Below are positions 44,685 through 55,699 of a stretch of 64,000 nucleotides of DNA, one piece after another; within the stretch, counting starts at the first letter, position 1; every line of letters begins with the position of its first letter. The notes under the pieces were generated by a model. The model made no database searches. It was not told the origin of the DNA and saw only the letters and a program-made list of their open reading frames with translations. The stretch is from Zymoseptoria tritici IPO323 (taxonomy: Eukaryota; Ascomycota; Dothideomycetes; Mycosphaerellales; Mycosphaerellaceae). The stretch is taken from positions 62,001 through 126,000 of the forward strand of contig NC_018215.1 in NCBI RefSeq assembly GCF_000219625.1, written 5' to 3'. The translations under genes were made by a program, and so were the position numbers.

Positions 44685-44855
44685 TGTTGTAGATTATTAG
44701 ACTAACTATTAGTAAAGTGCACGTAACTAGTGCTAAGGCATTCCTACACACAGATAGCTAAAGTAAGAATCTTATACTTAAGATTCTCTCTGCATAACAA
44801 TATATACCTGCTAATCAGAGGTCTTCTTCTACTCAGCTTGAGTCCAATTACAACA
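44685..44855 (+). repeat. 3' LTR of copia element
   Basis: 171 bp from TGTTGTAG to TACAACA, same length as the 5' LTR with no indels. At 12 of the 20 differing positions this copy carries the mutated TpA. It is followed by CCGGA. Confidence 0.95.
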
Positions 44856-45347
44856 CCGGAAAGGTTTTAGGGCAAGATCTGCTTACATAAGTTTGGACTT
44901 GACTAGGGCCGACTTGCCAAAGTCCAACTTCATTTTCGCATTCTCGTCAACAGCTCCAGCATCGAGCGACTTACAGACCAAGTATCCCAGTACTATCGAC
45001 ATCGTCTTCTCCTCGTCATCTCACCGAGCACGATGACATCGCGACACCCTATCCACAGGCGTTGAATGCTTTTGGTATTGGATTTATCGCATCAATGCTC
45101 GAACAGCTTGAAGCTCAGCACGAGAGACGACTACATTTGCGTCGACGAATACTATGCATGCGTTTGAAATCGGGCGATCGCACGAGCATCGGCGCTGGAA
45201 AGGAAACCTCGAAGAGTTGTTCTATTCGCAGCTGATGTCAGCGTCGATACCGCCAAGCAAGGAGGCTCGACCTGTCCAAGGCATACAGTGTCGAGAGTGA
45301 ACCGTTCGTCGCCCTTTGGTCAAACAATGTCCACTTTCCAAGATTAT
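44856..45347. other. Host sequence between 3' LTR and hypothetical gene
   Basis: Host-like composition resumes exactly at the LTR edge. No gene seen; it is the 3' flank of the minus-strand gene at 45,348. Confidence 0.5.
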
Positions 45348-45917
45348 CTACCGCTGGGTATAAAGGAAAGAACGGGCCGCCTCATAAGGCACGCCATTGA
45401 CATAGAAATTCGGCCAGCACCCCTCAAAGGTGAACATAACAACCACCGATGTCCGTCCAGTTTCGCGGCTCACCCCCGACGGCACCACTTCGTACGGCTC
45501 GCCCCAGGCGGATACACCGAGACGCCGGAAGAGAGCCTCTGCGGCCCGCAAGTGCTGCTCGAGAGCAACCTCTCCCTGCTGTGCCGCCACCAAAACGAAA
45601 CCTTGAGCTTCTGGAAACATTGGTCGATTCATCTCGTACAAGTCTTGGACCTGCTGGAGCATTGCATAAAGATTGTCCGTACCCGGATCTTCATCTCCGG
45701 TTGGAACTCGCAAGGACGGGGTAGGAAGGATGTGTCCCAGAATGGCCGCGTACGGAGAGTACATGCCGACTGCAGTGGACCCATTCAGGCACCCGGTTGC
45801 CAGCATTCTTGTGTCGCCGTTCGGTGGCCAGAAAACGATGCTGACCCCGTTTGGATGCACCAATGTGGTGTCATCACGGTCCTGTACTCGCTCATAGAGG
45901 CTGCGTCGGTAAGACAT
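45348..45917 (-). CDS. Hypothetical protein, unrecognised family
   Basis: Intronless, 189 residues, ATG at 45917 (MSYRRSLYERVQDRDD). No signal peptide, membrane segment or catalytic motif I recognise. The middle, VHPNGVSIVFWPPNGDTRML and GMYSPYAAILGHILPTP, is well ordered and aromatic-rich, and a central helix region (YAMLQQVQDLYEMNRPMFPE) precedes a mixed alpha/beta end with VVVMFTFEGCWPNFYVNGVP. Balanced amino-acid use and absence of internal stops argue for a real protein. It is divergent from the broken ankyrin-type gene. Function unknown. Confidence 0.65.
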   Translation of the reverse strand: MSYRRSLYERVQDRDDTTLVHPNGVSIVFWPPNGDTRMLATGCLNGSTAVGMYSPYAAILGHILPTPSLRVPTGDEDPGTDNLYAMLQQVQDLYEMNRPMFPEAQGFVLVAAQQGEVALEQHLRAAEALFRRLGVSAWGEPYEVVPSGVSRETGRTSVVVMFTFEGCWPNFYVNGVPYEAARSFLYTQR

Positions 45918-46351
45918 CTTTCGGCTGTAGGGTCGTGATTGGTTGGGTATGAAAGTGCTGATGATGGAGCTGTGGTAGTGAAGGTCTTGGTAGTTGAGGT
46001 GAACAACACTCCTACTTTACTATGTATTGGCTGTTGAGCCATCAACCGCCGTCCACCATTCAATGCAGCGCCGAGACCTCTCTGGTGAATGCAGCATAGA
46101 GACAAACAGAGCGCCGACCGTGTGACCGAGGATTACTCCGAGCGAATGCAGCGCGAACATGCGACTACGATACGAATTCGTTGCACAACGTGCCGCAAGA
46201 CTGCTGTCATTACAGCGCGGTTTCACAGGCGACATGGGTAACGTGTCGGGGAGAGAAGCTACCACAGCCATGCGACTGCTCGACACCATTTATTGCGCAA
46301 GTCGCCGCATGAAACCACTCTCCGACTCGCATTCATCATTCACCATTTACT
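45918..46351. other. Divergent intergenic region
   Basis: 434 bp between the hypothetical gene (-) and the ankyrin-type pseudogene (+). No gene seen. Confidence 0.5.
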
Positions 46352-47457
46352 ATGGACTCCACATACTGCACGGTCAACGGCGTCCATGTCTACGTTCATC
46401 GTCTGGTTGATCCCGCCACCATGGCCCGCCATGAACAAGAACATATAGTCCGCGACCGGATAGAGCAAGCAGCGCTCGCTGGATCAATCGAGACGCTGAC
46501 AGAGCTACTGGAGCAAGCTAGCCATCCCGTCCTCGAGAAACCTGGCAACGTCCTTTTTCTGTCACTTGGGCAGCTCCGATATGCGAGCGTGGAGTGTCTA
46601 CTGCGCCATGCAGTTCCCATCGACACGACTGCAGTCAGTATCGCCATGGAACTACAAGATGGCATGAAGATGCTGGAAATGTTTTTGCGTTCCGGCTGGG
46701 ACGTAGACATGCAATTGGAGCCTGAGGTTCCTTCCGCCCTGGCGTATGTACCATCTTCCAATTTCGAAGCGAATACTTACAGTGGCACATTCTAGTCTTG
46801 CCTTGCGCCGCCAGGACTACCAATGCGCCAACTGGCTCCTCGACCACGGGGCATATCCCAACACGAAGTGCACATACGACATCACGCCGCTGTCCTTTGC
46901 CATACAGTACAGCACCGTCCCATTCATTCAACGCGTCCTCGACATGGGAGCGGACATTCTCCACTGTCAAGCGGTCCATTACGCCGTCTACTTGACCCTC
47001 CCAGACTACATCGATGTCCTCAACTTTGTGCTCAGCTAGAACCCACCCATCAATCACATCCTGTGGCAGGAAGGCCTCGAGAACTACTACATGCGACGTG
47101 TCTTCTTCCTTGGTACCCCGCTGCACGACCCCGCCCCACCGCGGTCTACTGGACGTATGTCAAGTCCTCCTGGCGCACGGCGCAAACCCTCGAATCAGAG
47201 ACTCCTGCGGTGAAACGCCATTGCAAAGCGCACAAAGAGGTCGGCGTGAGGAAGTCGTCGAATACCTGGCTCCATTGACAGCGAGGGTGACTAGTCCGGC
47301 AGAGCAGTTTACTCCAGGCAAAGAGTCGAAGGAGCATCTTGTCCTGCCGGGATATGACGAGCCCGTGTTTCGCCAAAACATAACATGCCGTGCCCGATTT
47401 CTTCTGAACACAGCTGATCCGTCGGGCTGGACGGAGGAGGCAAGCATGGAAGGTTGA
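46352..47457 (+). pseudogene. Ankyrin-repeat-like protein, broken by a stop and a frameshift
   Basis: Exon 1 46352-46743 starts MDSTYCTVNGVHVYVHRLVD; intron GTATGT...TTCTAG; exon 2 from 46796 reads LALRRQDYQCANWLLDHGAY. Ankyrin-like helices continue (TPLSFAIQYSTVPFIQRVLD). A TAG at 47037-47039 interrupts an otherwise open frame that runs on through NHILWQEGLENYYMRRVFFL. Then one extra base in a C-rich run near 47,115 (GACCCCGCCCCACC) shifts the frame between GTPLHD and HRGLLDVCQVLLAHGANPR, a clear ankyrin unit. The frame then closes normally at 47457. Removing the stop by an intron would need a poor GTCTAC donor and would delete a helix, so I call it a pseudogene. A sequencing error could explain the C-run shift. 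Confidence 0.72.
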
Positions 47458-47780
47458 AGAAGAATTGCGAAAGAGAGATTGGTGGTGGCATAACCATCGG
47501 CTTGCTTATCACATCGCAGTACAAAGAGTTGCTGCCCTTGGTCAAGCTGTGGAGTCCCAGAATAATTGCACCCTAACATACGGTAACAACAGCAGGCTAA
47601 CGGTACACCCAGTCCCAGCTCGATCTCCGCTCATGTGCACAGCATCATGATCTTGAGCATCGTGGGGTCAAAAATGAGGGCTCGAGAACGATGACACGGA
47701 TGTCAGCCAGCAGAGCGCACGATTGCCAATGCCATCCAAACCAACGTCCGGCTAGACCACGAGGCTCAGCACACTGGATG
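47458..47780. other. Intergenic region
   Basis: Between two converging loci. No gene seen. Confidence 0.5.
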
Positions 47781-49258
47781 TCACACATACCAACCTCTCC
47801 CAGGCTCTGGAAGGCTCTTTCCATCAGCGAGCATCCGAGTGAGATTCCTCTTCCCTTCGGCTTGCAGTCTCGCATGCCATAGATCTGCTGTATCCGCAAT
47901 CACCCACGTATTTCCCTGCTGGAGGATCCAGTCGAAGTCGCTACGATGATCGCGGCCATCGGACGTGGCGTTACCAGCGAAGATATCCAGCAATACAGGT
48001 GCGTGGTTTTCTGAATATTGAAACACGGAACCGTTGACACGCTCGTCGGCGGGGAGGCTAAAGTTCGCTGTGTCGTAGCTGAAAGCCATTGTCAGCTTCA
48101 AAAAATCGGCAAAGACTGATCACTCGGGGGCCTACAATGCTGTAGAGATGGGCTGGACCAAGTCTCCGATCGCAAAACTGGTGCAGATGTCAGCAACATC
48201 CCGGCGCGATTCCTCGTCGTCAAACTCACAAGCATCCAAAAGTATCGAAAGACACATTCCCTTCTGCTCGACCATCCAAGACAGCATCCTGGCCTTCCTG
48301 CAGTGGACCCCCTTGGGACTTCTTCTCGAACTCTGAACTGATCGAATAATTCGTCCGCTGAAAAGCCTTCACCGAAGCCGCAATGTCCCACGACCACGAG
48401 TCCGCGGGCTGATACACGGGCAACAGAGTCAACGAAATATTGTTAGCAAACGCATCCTGCACCCACGCCTCGGCTTCAAAGTCCTCCGGCGTCTTCCACC
48501 ACACCGCTTGCGTCTTGTAAATGCACCACTCATTCGCAGGAACACCGGCGGCGTTGGTCATGGATTTCAACGCATAGTACGTCGGCGCCACGGCGTCTTT
48601 CTCTTTGAAGTCCAGCTGTAAGACGACGTTCGCTCCGGTATCGTGGATACTCTGCACGAGATCGGTGACTAGTGGCACGGTCTCGATGTGGACTCTCCCG
48701 CCTTCATCCCGGAGATGGAGATTCTCCACGAAGCCGGAGTAATTGGATTTCCGCAGCAGAGGGTTATAGCCCTGCCCCGTAAAAGGGTTGTACGCTGTCT
48801 GGCCGGTGTACTCGCCGACGTCTGTCGTTCGTCCGAGGCCGGCGTCGTGGAGCATGACGATGTGGCCGTCAGCGCTCATGCGGATGTCAGTCTCGATGCA
48901 TTCGATTCCATTCTGCGTGGCGCGGAAGTAGCCATCTCGAGAGTTTTCGGTTGTGCCGTTCCAGCTGAACGTCTGATTCAGCCAGCCTGTCGGTGAGCTG
49001 CGAGGAGTGAAGTTGAACGCACCGGCTTCCACGGTGAGCACAGAGTATGATCAGATCATCGTGGGGGTGTCTAAAGGCATCAATGATTTTATGCACGTCG
49101 TACGGCAAGCGAGCAGCGATCGCTGCGGAGAGCACGTGGCTCAAGATGAGGGATAAGGCCAACATGGAACAGAATATGCAGGCGGGCACGTACAGAATCG
49201 ACGGCGAAGACGTCCGACCGCCATTGTCCTTATATGCTGCAGTTCTGCCACGCGCCAT
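47781..49258 (-). CDS. Membrane-anchored glycerophosphodiester phosphodiesterase (GDPD) family protein
   Basis: Model: exons 49258-49023, 48964-48230, 48177-48136, 48078-47781; 436 residues. Introns GTGCGT...TTCAG, GTGAGT...CACCAG and GTAGGC...TTTCAG each restore frame. Residues 25-47 are one membrane span (YVPACIFCSMLALSLILSHV). GDPD signatures follow: LIILCAHRGSRWNGTTENS (HRG), then CIETDIRMSADGHIVMLHD with the metal-binding Glu/Asp and catalytic His, then LQLDFKEKDAV. The end, DFDWILQQGNTWVIADTADL and LQAEGKRNLTRML, fits the barrel C-terminus. The family cleaves glycerophosphodiesters; the membrane anchor suggests an ER, vacuolar or cell-surface site. Substrate is not inferable. Confidence 0.85.
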
Positions 49259-49770
49259 ACGGTCACCGAATTTCTGGTCTCGAAATTGGAAGCTCTTTTG
49301 AACAATGCGGCGTTGGGATTTAAAGGCGGTCAGCATGTTGCATGTTGTGCTGACCAATCGTTTTGGCCAGTGGGAGCCCGAGCGGTGTCTGCCATGACTC
49401 GACAAGCGAGCCTCGTAGCCGGGGACTTCCTTGGATACCACTGCAGGCCATCCAAGTACCACGGTACGTAACGCGCAGACCCCAGACTCTTCGCCACTTC
49501 TCGCGAGAGCTGAGCTCAAGTCATCGAGCGGGCGGTGTCGCAGGACAAGCCTGTAGTTGTCTGTATGCTGCGCAATGGAAACATGGAGGCGCGAAGGCGC
49601 GAGGAGCCCGCGAGCAGACTTCAAGAGACGCACCTTTCGAGAAGTTCAGATTGCATTCGGTAGCACGTCGGGAGCAACAGGAAGAGATGTTGCGCAAGGG
49701 ATCAAAGAAACCAAAAACCAAGATTGAAAACCTATCGACTGTTTCTTCTCACAGGTGGTATGTTCGATAC
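49259..49770. other. Intergenic region up to transposon island 2
   Basis: Host-like to about 49,765, then an abrupt change to TA-rich DNA lacking CA and TG. No gene seen. Confidence 0.5.
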
Positions 49771-52014
49771 GACACTCCGATAGTACTATTAATAGCTATT
49801 TTAAGTATCGTATACCTAAGGAGTAGCGTAATCTAGTATAGAGCTATACTCTATTCGCCTCTAGCTATGCCTTCTTAATAGTAGACGCGACAGCGTATCT
49901 ATAGTTTATTAATTTTATTAGGTTATTCGATAATAACTAGGTATTTCCTAACCGCTATAAGATTATAGATAAATACCTACCTATTAACTTCGATCGTATA
50001 CTCGTACGCGTCTCTAAAATTATTAACGGCTACGAATACATTAACCTTCCTATAGATAAGAGCTACTCTAATAGCGGTAAATAGTACTATAACCTCTACG
50101 CTATAATACCTAAGGGCTAGGCGCTCTTCCTCGAGAATTACTATATAAAGGGTAAGGATTAAGACGCTACTACCCTTACTAAGCTACTCGTTTCGTAGGT
50201 AAAGAGATAGACGAAGAATAACCTTAAGAGATAGAATAGCTTTATATCGGATACCTATAAGACTATAAGGAAGGTCTATAGACGCCTTTACGATAATCTA
50301 TTAATATAATACGTCTTCTACGCGCTCTATAATAGCTATAGTATTTAGCTCGGTATTAAGGACTTCGTAACGGATTAGAAGTTACGTAAGGGTATTACGG
50401 TTTACGTAATAATACTTAAGGAAGTTACCTTCCTTATAGCGCTTCTTAAGCGCTCGAAGAAGACGATAGGCGGTCTACGTAAGTACGCTACTAATAATAA
50501 GACGTTTCTTCGAGCTATTACTATTATAGTTCTTACGCGTTAGGGCTCTTACTTCGTAGTAGTAGACTTACTAGCCTCTAGTAGTAATACCCTCCGCAAC
50601 GTAGTATTCGATAAGAAGCGACTATTTAGAAAAATAGTAATAGTTAGTTAGCTAAGGGCGGTAAGCGTACGCTAGTATTACTAAAGAATAGTAACTTCTA
50701 GCGGCGCCTTAAGGACCTTTATACGCTCCTAATAATTATTAAGGGCTTCTACCTTATAAGCGAGAGCGACCGTATATATATCGGCTAAGTTATTCCGCGC
50801 TAGCGTAATATAATAGCCGCTATTAAAGAGAGCGGCGTACCTTATACTAACGAGGTTACTTAGCGATTTAACGACCGCCTTACTATTTAAACTACTAACA
50901 TTTACTAGGCTGCTTAGTCGCTCGATATTGCTAATCCGAGCATCTTAAAGGATACCTTTACTATACGCGAGTAAGAGTAGATAGACCGCTTCTTCGACGA
51001 CTACGTACTAGCCGACTACTTAACTACCTTCCGTAAATAATATACTACCTTTAGGCGGTAGTAAGGCATCTTTAGTAATACTAATAACTACCTTATTACT
51101 CTACGCGATAATCTATTTACTTACTAGGACCGCGCGGTATACGACGTACTAGACCTCGCCGAGTTAGCTATTTATTTATATAATATACTAGCTAATTTAG
51201 TGCCCTTAGAGCGCGCGTTCTTAGTAATAAACTACGATAACTACCGTATACGCCTCTCCGTCGATAAGCTCGAGATACTAATATTTATCTACTTTAATAC
51301 TAAAGCCCTTAACTACGTAATCCCCCTTAGTAAGTAGGCTACCGAATAATAACGTAAGAAGTACAAGATTCGATATAATAAGCTACTCGTAGCGAAGGTA
51401 CGACGAATAGCTAAACTTAAGTTTATTAAAGAGAAGGAGAAGGAGCTAGTAGAAGTAGGGCTATAACTACGATAACTTAACTACGTCGACGACGAGACTC
51501 TCGATAAGCTAGTTAAGATAGCTATAGCCGGTATAGTTAATAAGGATAAGGAGGTAGATAAGGATAAAGGAATACCGTAATAACTACTACTACTACTACC
51601 GCCGCCGCCCTTATAATAACTACTACTCGCGTAGCTAATATCGAATCTACCGCGCTATCTACTACCTCCTTAAGCCTTACTATATAGTTAGCTATAGCTT
51701 ATAACGTAGAGCTAGTAGTAGCTTAATATAGCTAGTATATATATCTATAGCGGCAACTACTAGTATAAGACTATTATAAACCCTTACTAGCTATATCCTT
51801 CTATCGAATATAATAATATACTCGACAAACGTACCTTTAACGACTTCTAAGAGTATATTAGTAAATAAGAGATAGAGTATATTAGAGGTAGATATAATTA
51901 AGAACGTAGGCGTATATCTCTTACTCGCGCAAACGACTCGTATAGAAGCTAAAAACGCTATTGCCGTAATAAAACGGCTAGCTAATAAGAGCGCGAGAAA
52001 CTCCTTTAGTTTTT
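49771..52014 (+). mobile_element. Decayed hAT-superfamily DNA transposon
   Basis: Dense TAA/TAG and near absence of CpA/TpG while CpG persists, as after RIP. Reading through stops, 50,960-51,330 gives RFFDDYVLADYLTTFRK, then NILANLVPLERAFLVIN and RLSVDKLEILIFIYFNTKAL. This matches the hAT C-terminal dimerisation region (A-N-S-x-P-S-E-R-A-F-S). A Lys/Glu-rich segment follows (KFIKEKEKELVEVG). The last 110 bases (51,906-52,014) repeat those at the end of the MULE island. Terminal inverted repeats and 8-bp duplications were not found by eye, so the ends are approximate. Confidence 0.7.
51906..52014 (+). repeat. Tail module shared with the MULE island (copy B)
   Basis: Closely matches 27,881-27,990; open in the frame LLLAQTTRIEAKNAIA...ANKSARNSF and ending in TAA. 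Confidence 0.75.
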
Positions 52015-53460
52015 AATATATATAGTAATATATAGTAATAATAGTATTAGAGAAGGTTGTAAGCTAGCTCTTCGCTAAAATAGCTAAAACCCCGCTAAAA
52101 TTAGTCCGTGTACGAAAGCCTTAGCGTAGGAAACCTCTCGTTTCCTACGTAGGCTATCCGTAGCCTACGTAGCTAACGTAGGGAACGATTTCCTACGGAT
52201 CTATCCCTAATGCCGAGCGACTAGTCTTCGAAAACCTCGTAAGTAAGCGTCGAACTATAAAATTAGTGTCCGAGAATCGTAAACGGGCAATCCTAACGTA
52301 TAGGAACTAGAGATTTCTCGAGCCCGATCCTATAATAAGTCCGTACGATCCCCGCGCGCCCGGATAGGCTAAGTAGAGCGTAGTCTTAGTTAAAGCGAAG
52401 CCCCTAGCGCGAAAGTAAGAACTAATGTCCGCCCCTTAAGTATAAGGCTAACGATTCTAAGTTAATACGAGCTATAGAGATTATCGATCTACCCGGCTTA
52501 GACTACGCTATAGCTTACGAAAGTTAGCGCTCGTTCTCGTATATACGAGCCGACGAACTCGTAAACTAATAAATGCCGAGCGTTATCTTATCTTCTAGGA
52601 TCGATAAGATTACCGCCGGTATAGTCCGACTACTAACGCGCCTCCTTAACGTTCCTTTACGTACTTTTAAATTACGATCGACGCTTCTAGTCTATGTCCC
52701 TAGGTACTAACTACATAGTATCCTATATATAGGAATAGCGCGGACAGCTACCCTACTGCTTAAGCACATCTCGGTAGTTAATAGAGAGCTTGCACTAGCA
52801 CGGAAAGGCCGGTAACATGCCTAAGGGGCTATGCACTACTTCTTGCTTTTGGCCTAGGTGTTAGAGTAACACAGAATAGATCCGGTCTAGGGACTGCGCA
52901 AAAAACATTACTATGTTAGGCTCGTATCATCGCCGGATCGCGAGCTAAGAGTAGATGTCTAGACTAAGTTGTGCTAGGATCTAACTACGCTGTTCTGTCT
53001 ATCGAGTCTCCGACGCATTTTAACGGGCTTTTTAGAACAGAGGCTTGCCGATTTAGCCGAGCGGATGCTATACCTTCCTCTGTGGCGGACATTATATCTA
53101 CTCCTAGCATTAATAACGCTCTCGCCGGTTAGTCGGTAGTTAACATCGGAGCCGCGAGGAACATAGAAGAGGGAGTAGAAGTTAGTAATTCGATACCGCT
53201 CCTAAAAGAGGTACCCTTTAGGAAGAATGTATTAATCTTTTTAAAGTTTAGAGTGTTAGGCTAGCTTCCGATAACTAATAGTTTATACAATACTAAACTA
53301 GCAGCGTAGACGAGCGCAAGGTCGCTACCGGATACGAACTCGGGGTAGTAGGAAGGGTCTCCTACGGGATCTCGTCTAGACTCTCGCGGTCCGCGTTAAT
53401 GTTAGAAAGACTATCTTTACGGGGTATAGCGTCGAAGAAGAGCTTGCGGTAGGATATTAT
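52015..53460. other. Unassigned RIP-like DNA between hAT and Harbinger remnants
   Basis: TA-rich with scattered stops in all frames; mutation looks lighter at 52,700-53,060. No domain, LTR or terminal repeat recognised. Confidence 0.4.
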
Positions 53461-54319
53461 TTAAGGCTTAGTGTCCGCCGACACTTCTGTCGCCGCGAGA
53501 GATAGAAGTATCGGTATCGAAGGGACCGCGACGATCGATGCTATAGACGAGACTAAAGACTATACGAGCGCGAGATCCTCGACGCCCGATAAAGCAATTC
53601 TAGTTAGCTTACTACTACCGGCAATAAGATCCGTTATACTAAGGAAGATAGCTACGTCGCGGGACATTAGCTAAGCAGTTTGAATAGTCTAGTATTAGAC
53701 TATGTTTATTGCTAGTGGACCTAATATATGTAGTTTAGCGCAATACTAGTAAACTTCCGTAACACCGGCCCTTATTGCCGGTAAATTATACTATTCCGTT
53801 TATAGCATGCCGCTATAGTTAGTTAGTTACGCCTTAGACTACTATAGTCGAAGGACTAACTAGTCGACCATCGCTAGATGTGGCATAGTATCGTCGTGCT
53901 TAGCGTATTAGCGTATCGTTCGCGTTAGAGTCGTAATCCGGTCGTAGTCGTTCGGTCGCACCTCTATATATAACACTATAGTTAGCAACACTAACCCTAT
54001 AACGATCTAGCACTTTATAAACAGCGGCGTAAGCGGCGTATAGTAGTAGGGCGGTAAGGTGTTATCGTCGCCGCCGCAGATAACCGCTATAGCTACTATT
54101 AGTACACCTATAGGCCTATATAGAGCCTACTAATCTATTACCGAGCAGAACAACTAGTACTAGCTTCTACCTTAATATCGCGACGACATAGACATAGCTA
54201 TAGCATAGTAGTAGTCTCGTAGCTATAGTAATAGCATACGAGTACTACTACGTTAGAAGGAAGCTAATAGACTCGCAACACCGACCGCTCCGCCTATTAC
54301 CGTTAGCTTAGACCCTTAG

Positions 54320-55369
54320 GTGCTATTAAGTCTATTACTAGCTAGTGCCGGTAGTGTTGCCGGTAGTGTTATAAGCTCTAACAGCTCGTTCGCGAATCTG
54401 TCGGAAATAAGTAGATTATCGTCTAACTACGTAATAGAGTCTATAGACCTGTCGGCTCGTAAAGAGGTAGAGCTCCGGTTCGTTAATAAGGATAAGGTAA
54501 GGGTGCGGACGGTCGGTAAGACTAAGACCGGTAAAGAGAAGATATAAAACAAGCGCACCGTCTTTATAGACGAGCGCCGGCTAGTAGTTATAAAGGCGTT
54601 AATAAGCTACCGCAACATAGCTATTAAGGAGCAGTCGTTGCCCTACTTCTTTAGCACGGTAACGACCTACATTAGCCGGACGACTAACCTTAAGCCGAGC
54701 TATCTACAGCGGACGGTTATAGGGGGTGCTAGCTCGACTAACACTATTGTAAGAGGCTAGATTCCGCAATATAAGGAGGTTGTAAAGCAGAAGGTTATTG
54801 GCACCGGCCGGCTATAGTCTAAGCTACATTAGGCGTACGAGGAGTGGATCCGGATTATAGTTAAGAGGAACGAATACTATGCTAATAAGAAGAAGACTAC
54901 TAAGGAGTTAGCAGCTAAGGAGAAGCGCAAGGAGGCCGTTAAGGCTCGTAGCATAAAGCGGCCGTCTCGCGCTGTTAAGAACGATAGTAGTAGTAAGGAG
55001 CTACCGTCGACAGATAATCGCACCTCTAAAGCGAAGCGCCGTAACATATAACGCGCGGAGCTAGCGGCAGACCGGATTCGTAGTAGCACTAGTAAGACTA
55101 TCGCGGCGGCGCTATAGCAGATACGTAAGGATTCGAACGCCTTTAATACTCGGTATAAGCGTTAAGAGCAGGCTCTTTAACGCTAGCACGAAGAGAAGAT
55201 AGAAGAGCGGCGGCTAGCTCGTAAACGTAAGGAGGCTCGGATGCGTAACGGCGGTAGCGGCGGTAGTAATACTAATAGGCTTATAAGGCTCGAACGATAG
55301 GTAGAGCGGACGGATAAGAAGATTAATAGGCTTACTAGCGTATTAGAGCGGTTAGTAGATAGGAAGTAA
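54320..55369 (+). pseudogene. Harbinger accessory protein remnant
   Basis: Long plus-strand frame with only a few TAG/TAA, ending in TAATAA. It contains FANLSEISRLSSNYVIESID, RTVFIDERRLVVIKALISYR, LPYFFSTVTTYISRTTN, then a Lys/Glu/Arg-rich coiled coil (TKELAAKEKRKEAVKARS; EEKIEERRLARKRKEARM). Position and basic helices suggest the DNA-binding partner of the transposase, but I see no clear Myb/SANT signature. Confidence 0.5.
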
Positions 55370-55699
55370 TAAAGGAAGGGTAGTAAAGGAAGGGTAGTAG
55401 AATTAAGGAGATGTTGTTAAAAATAAGCGGCGGGAGCAGCCGGAGGGGTTGTTTTTGTAGTATATGTCGTCTAGTATTTACTTGCTCGTAGGTGCAACTC
55501 TATCGTCGCCGTAAGGCTCGAATTTATGTTGTTTTTAGTGCAAAAAAGGGGTCTTAGCGGCTTTTACATAATAACAGACTTACAACTTCGAGTAAATCTA
55601 GTGCTAAGAATACTATTAAACATACGCCTTAAAAATAGCTCGAATTAATAACGCTATCGCCGCGGTGCGAATCTTCTGCTTAACCGCACCTCCTTCCTT

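Larger units (their letters stand above)
38500..44855 (+). mobile_element. Complete Ty1/copia LTR retrotransposon, RIP-inactivated
   Basis: 6,356 bp bounded by two 171-bp LTRs and the 5-bp target duplication CCGGA (38495-38499 and 44856-44860). Read through stops on the plus strand, domain order is gag, protease region, integrase (HHCC zinc then core), reverse transcriptase, RNase H. Integrase before RT defines copia. Tryptophan, glutamine and arginine codons are widely turned into TAG/TAA, so no product is possible. About 1.2 kb lies between the end of RNase H (about 43,460) and the 3' LTR, unusually long, and carries a perfect hairpin and a tRNA-like segment. Confidence 0.93.

Noticed and set aside
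45288..45938. 216-codon plus-strand frame
   Set aside because: Antisense to the 189-residue hypothetical gene, whose product is better ordered and starts with ATG.
46976..47039. Intron that would splice out the TAG in the ankyrin-type gene
   Set aside because: Needs a GTCTAC donor without a branch site and would delete an ankyrin helix; it also would not fix the downstream frameshift.
48136..48240. Apparent frameshift near the GDPD C-terminus
   Set aside because: A GTGAGT...CACCAG intron followed by a 42-nt exon (T-TTT-GCG...) restores the frame fully, so no lesion is needed.
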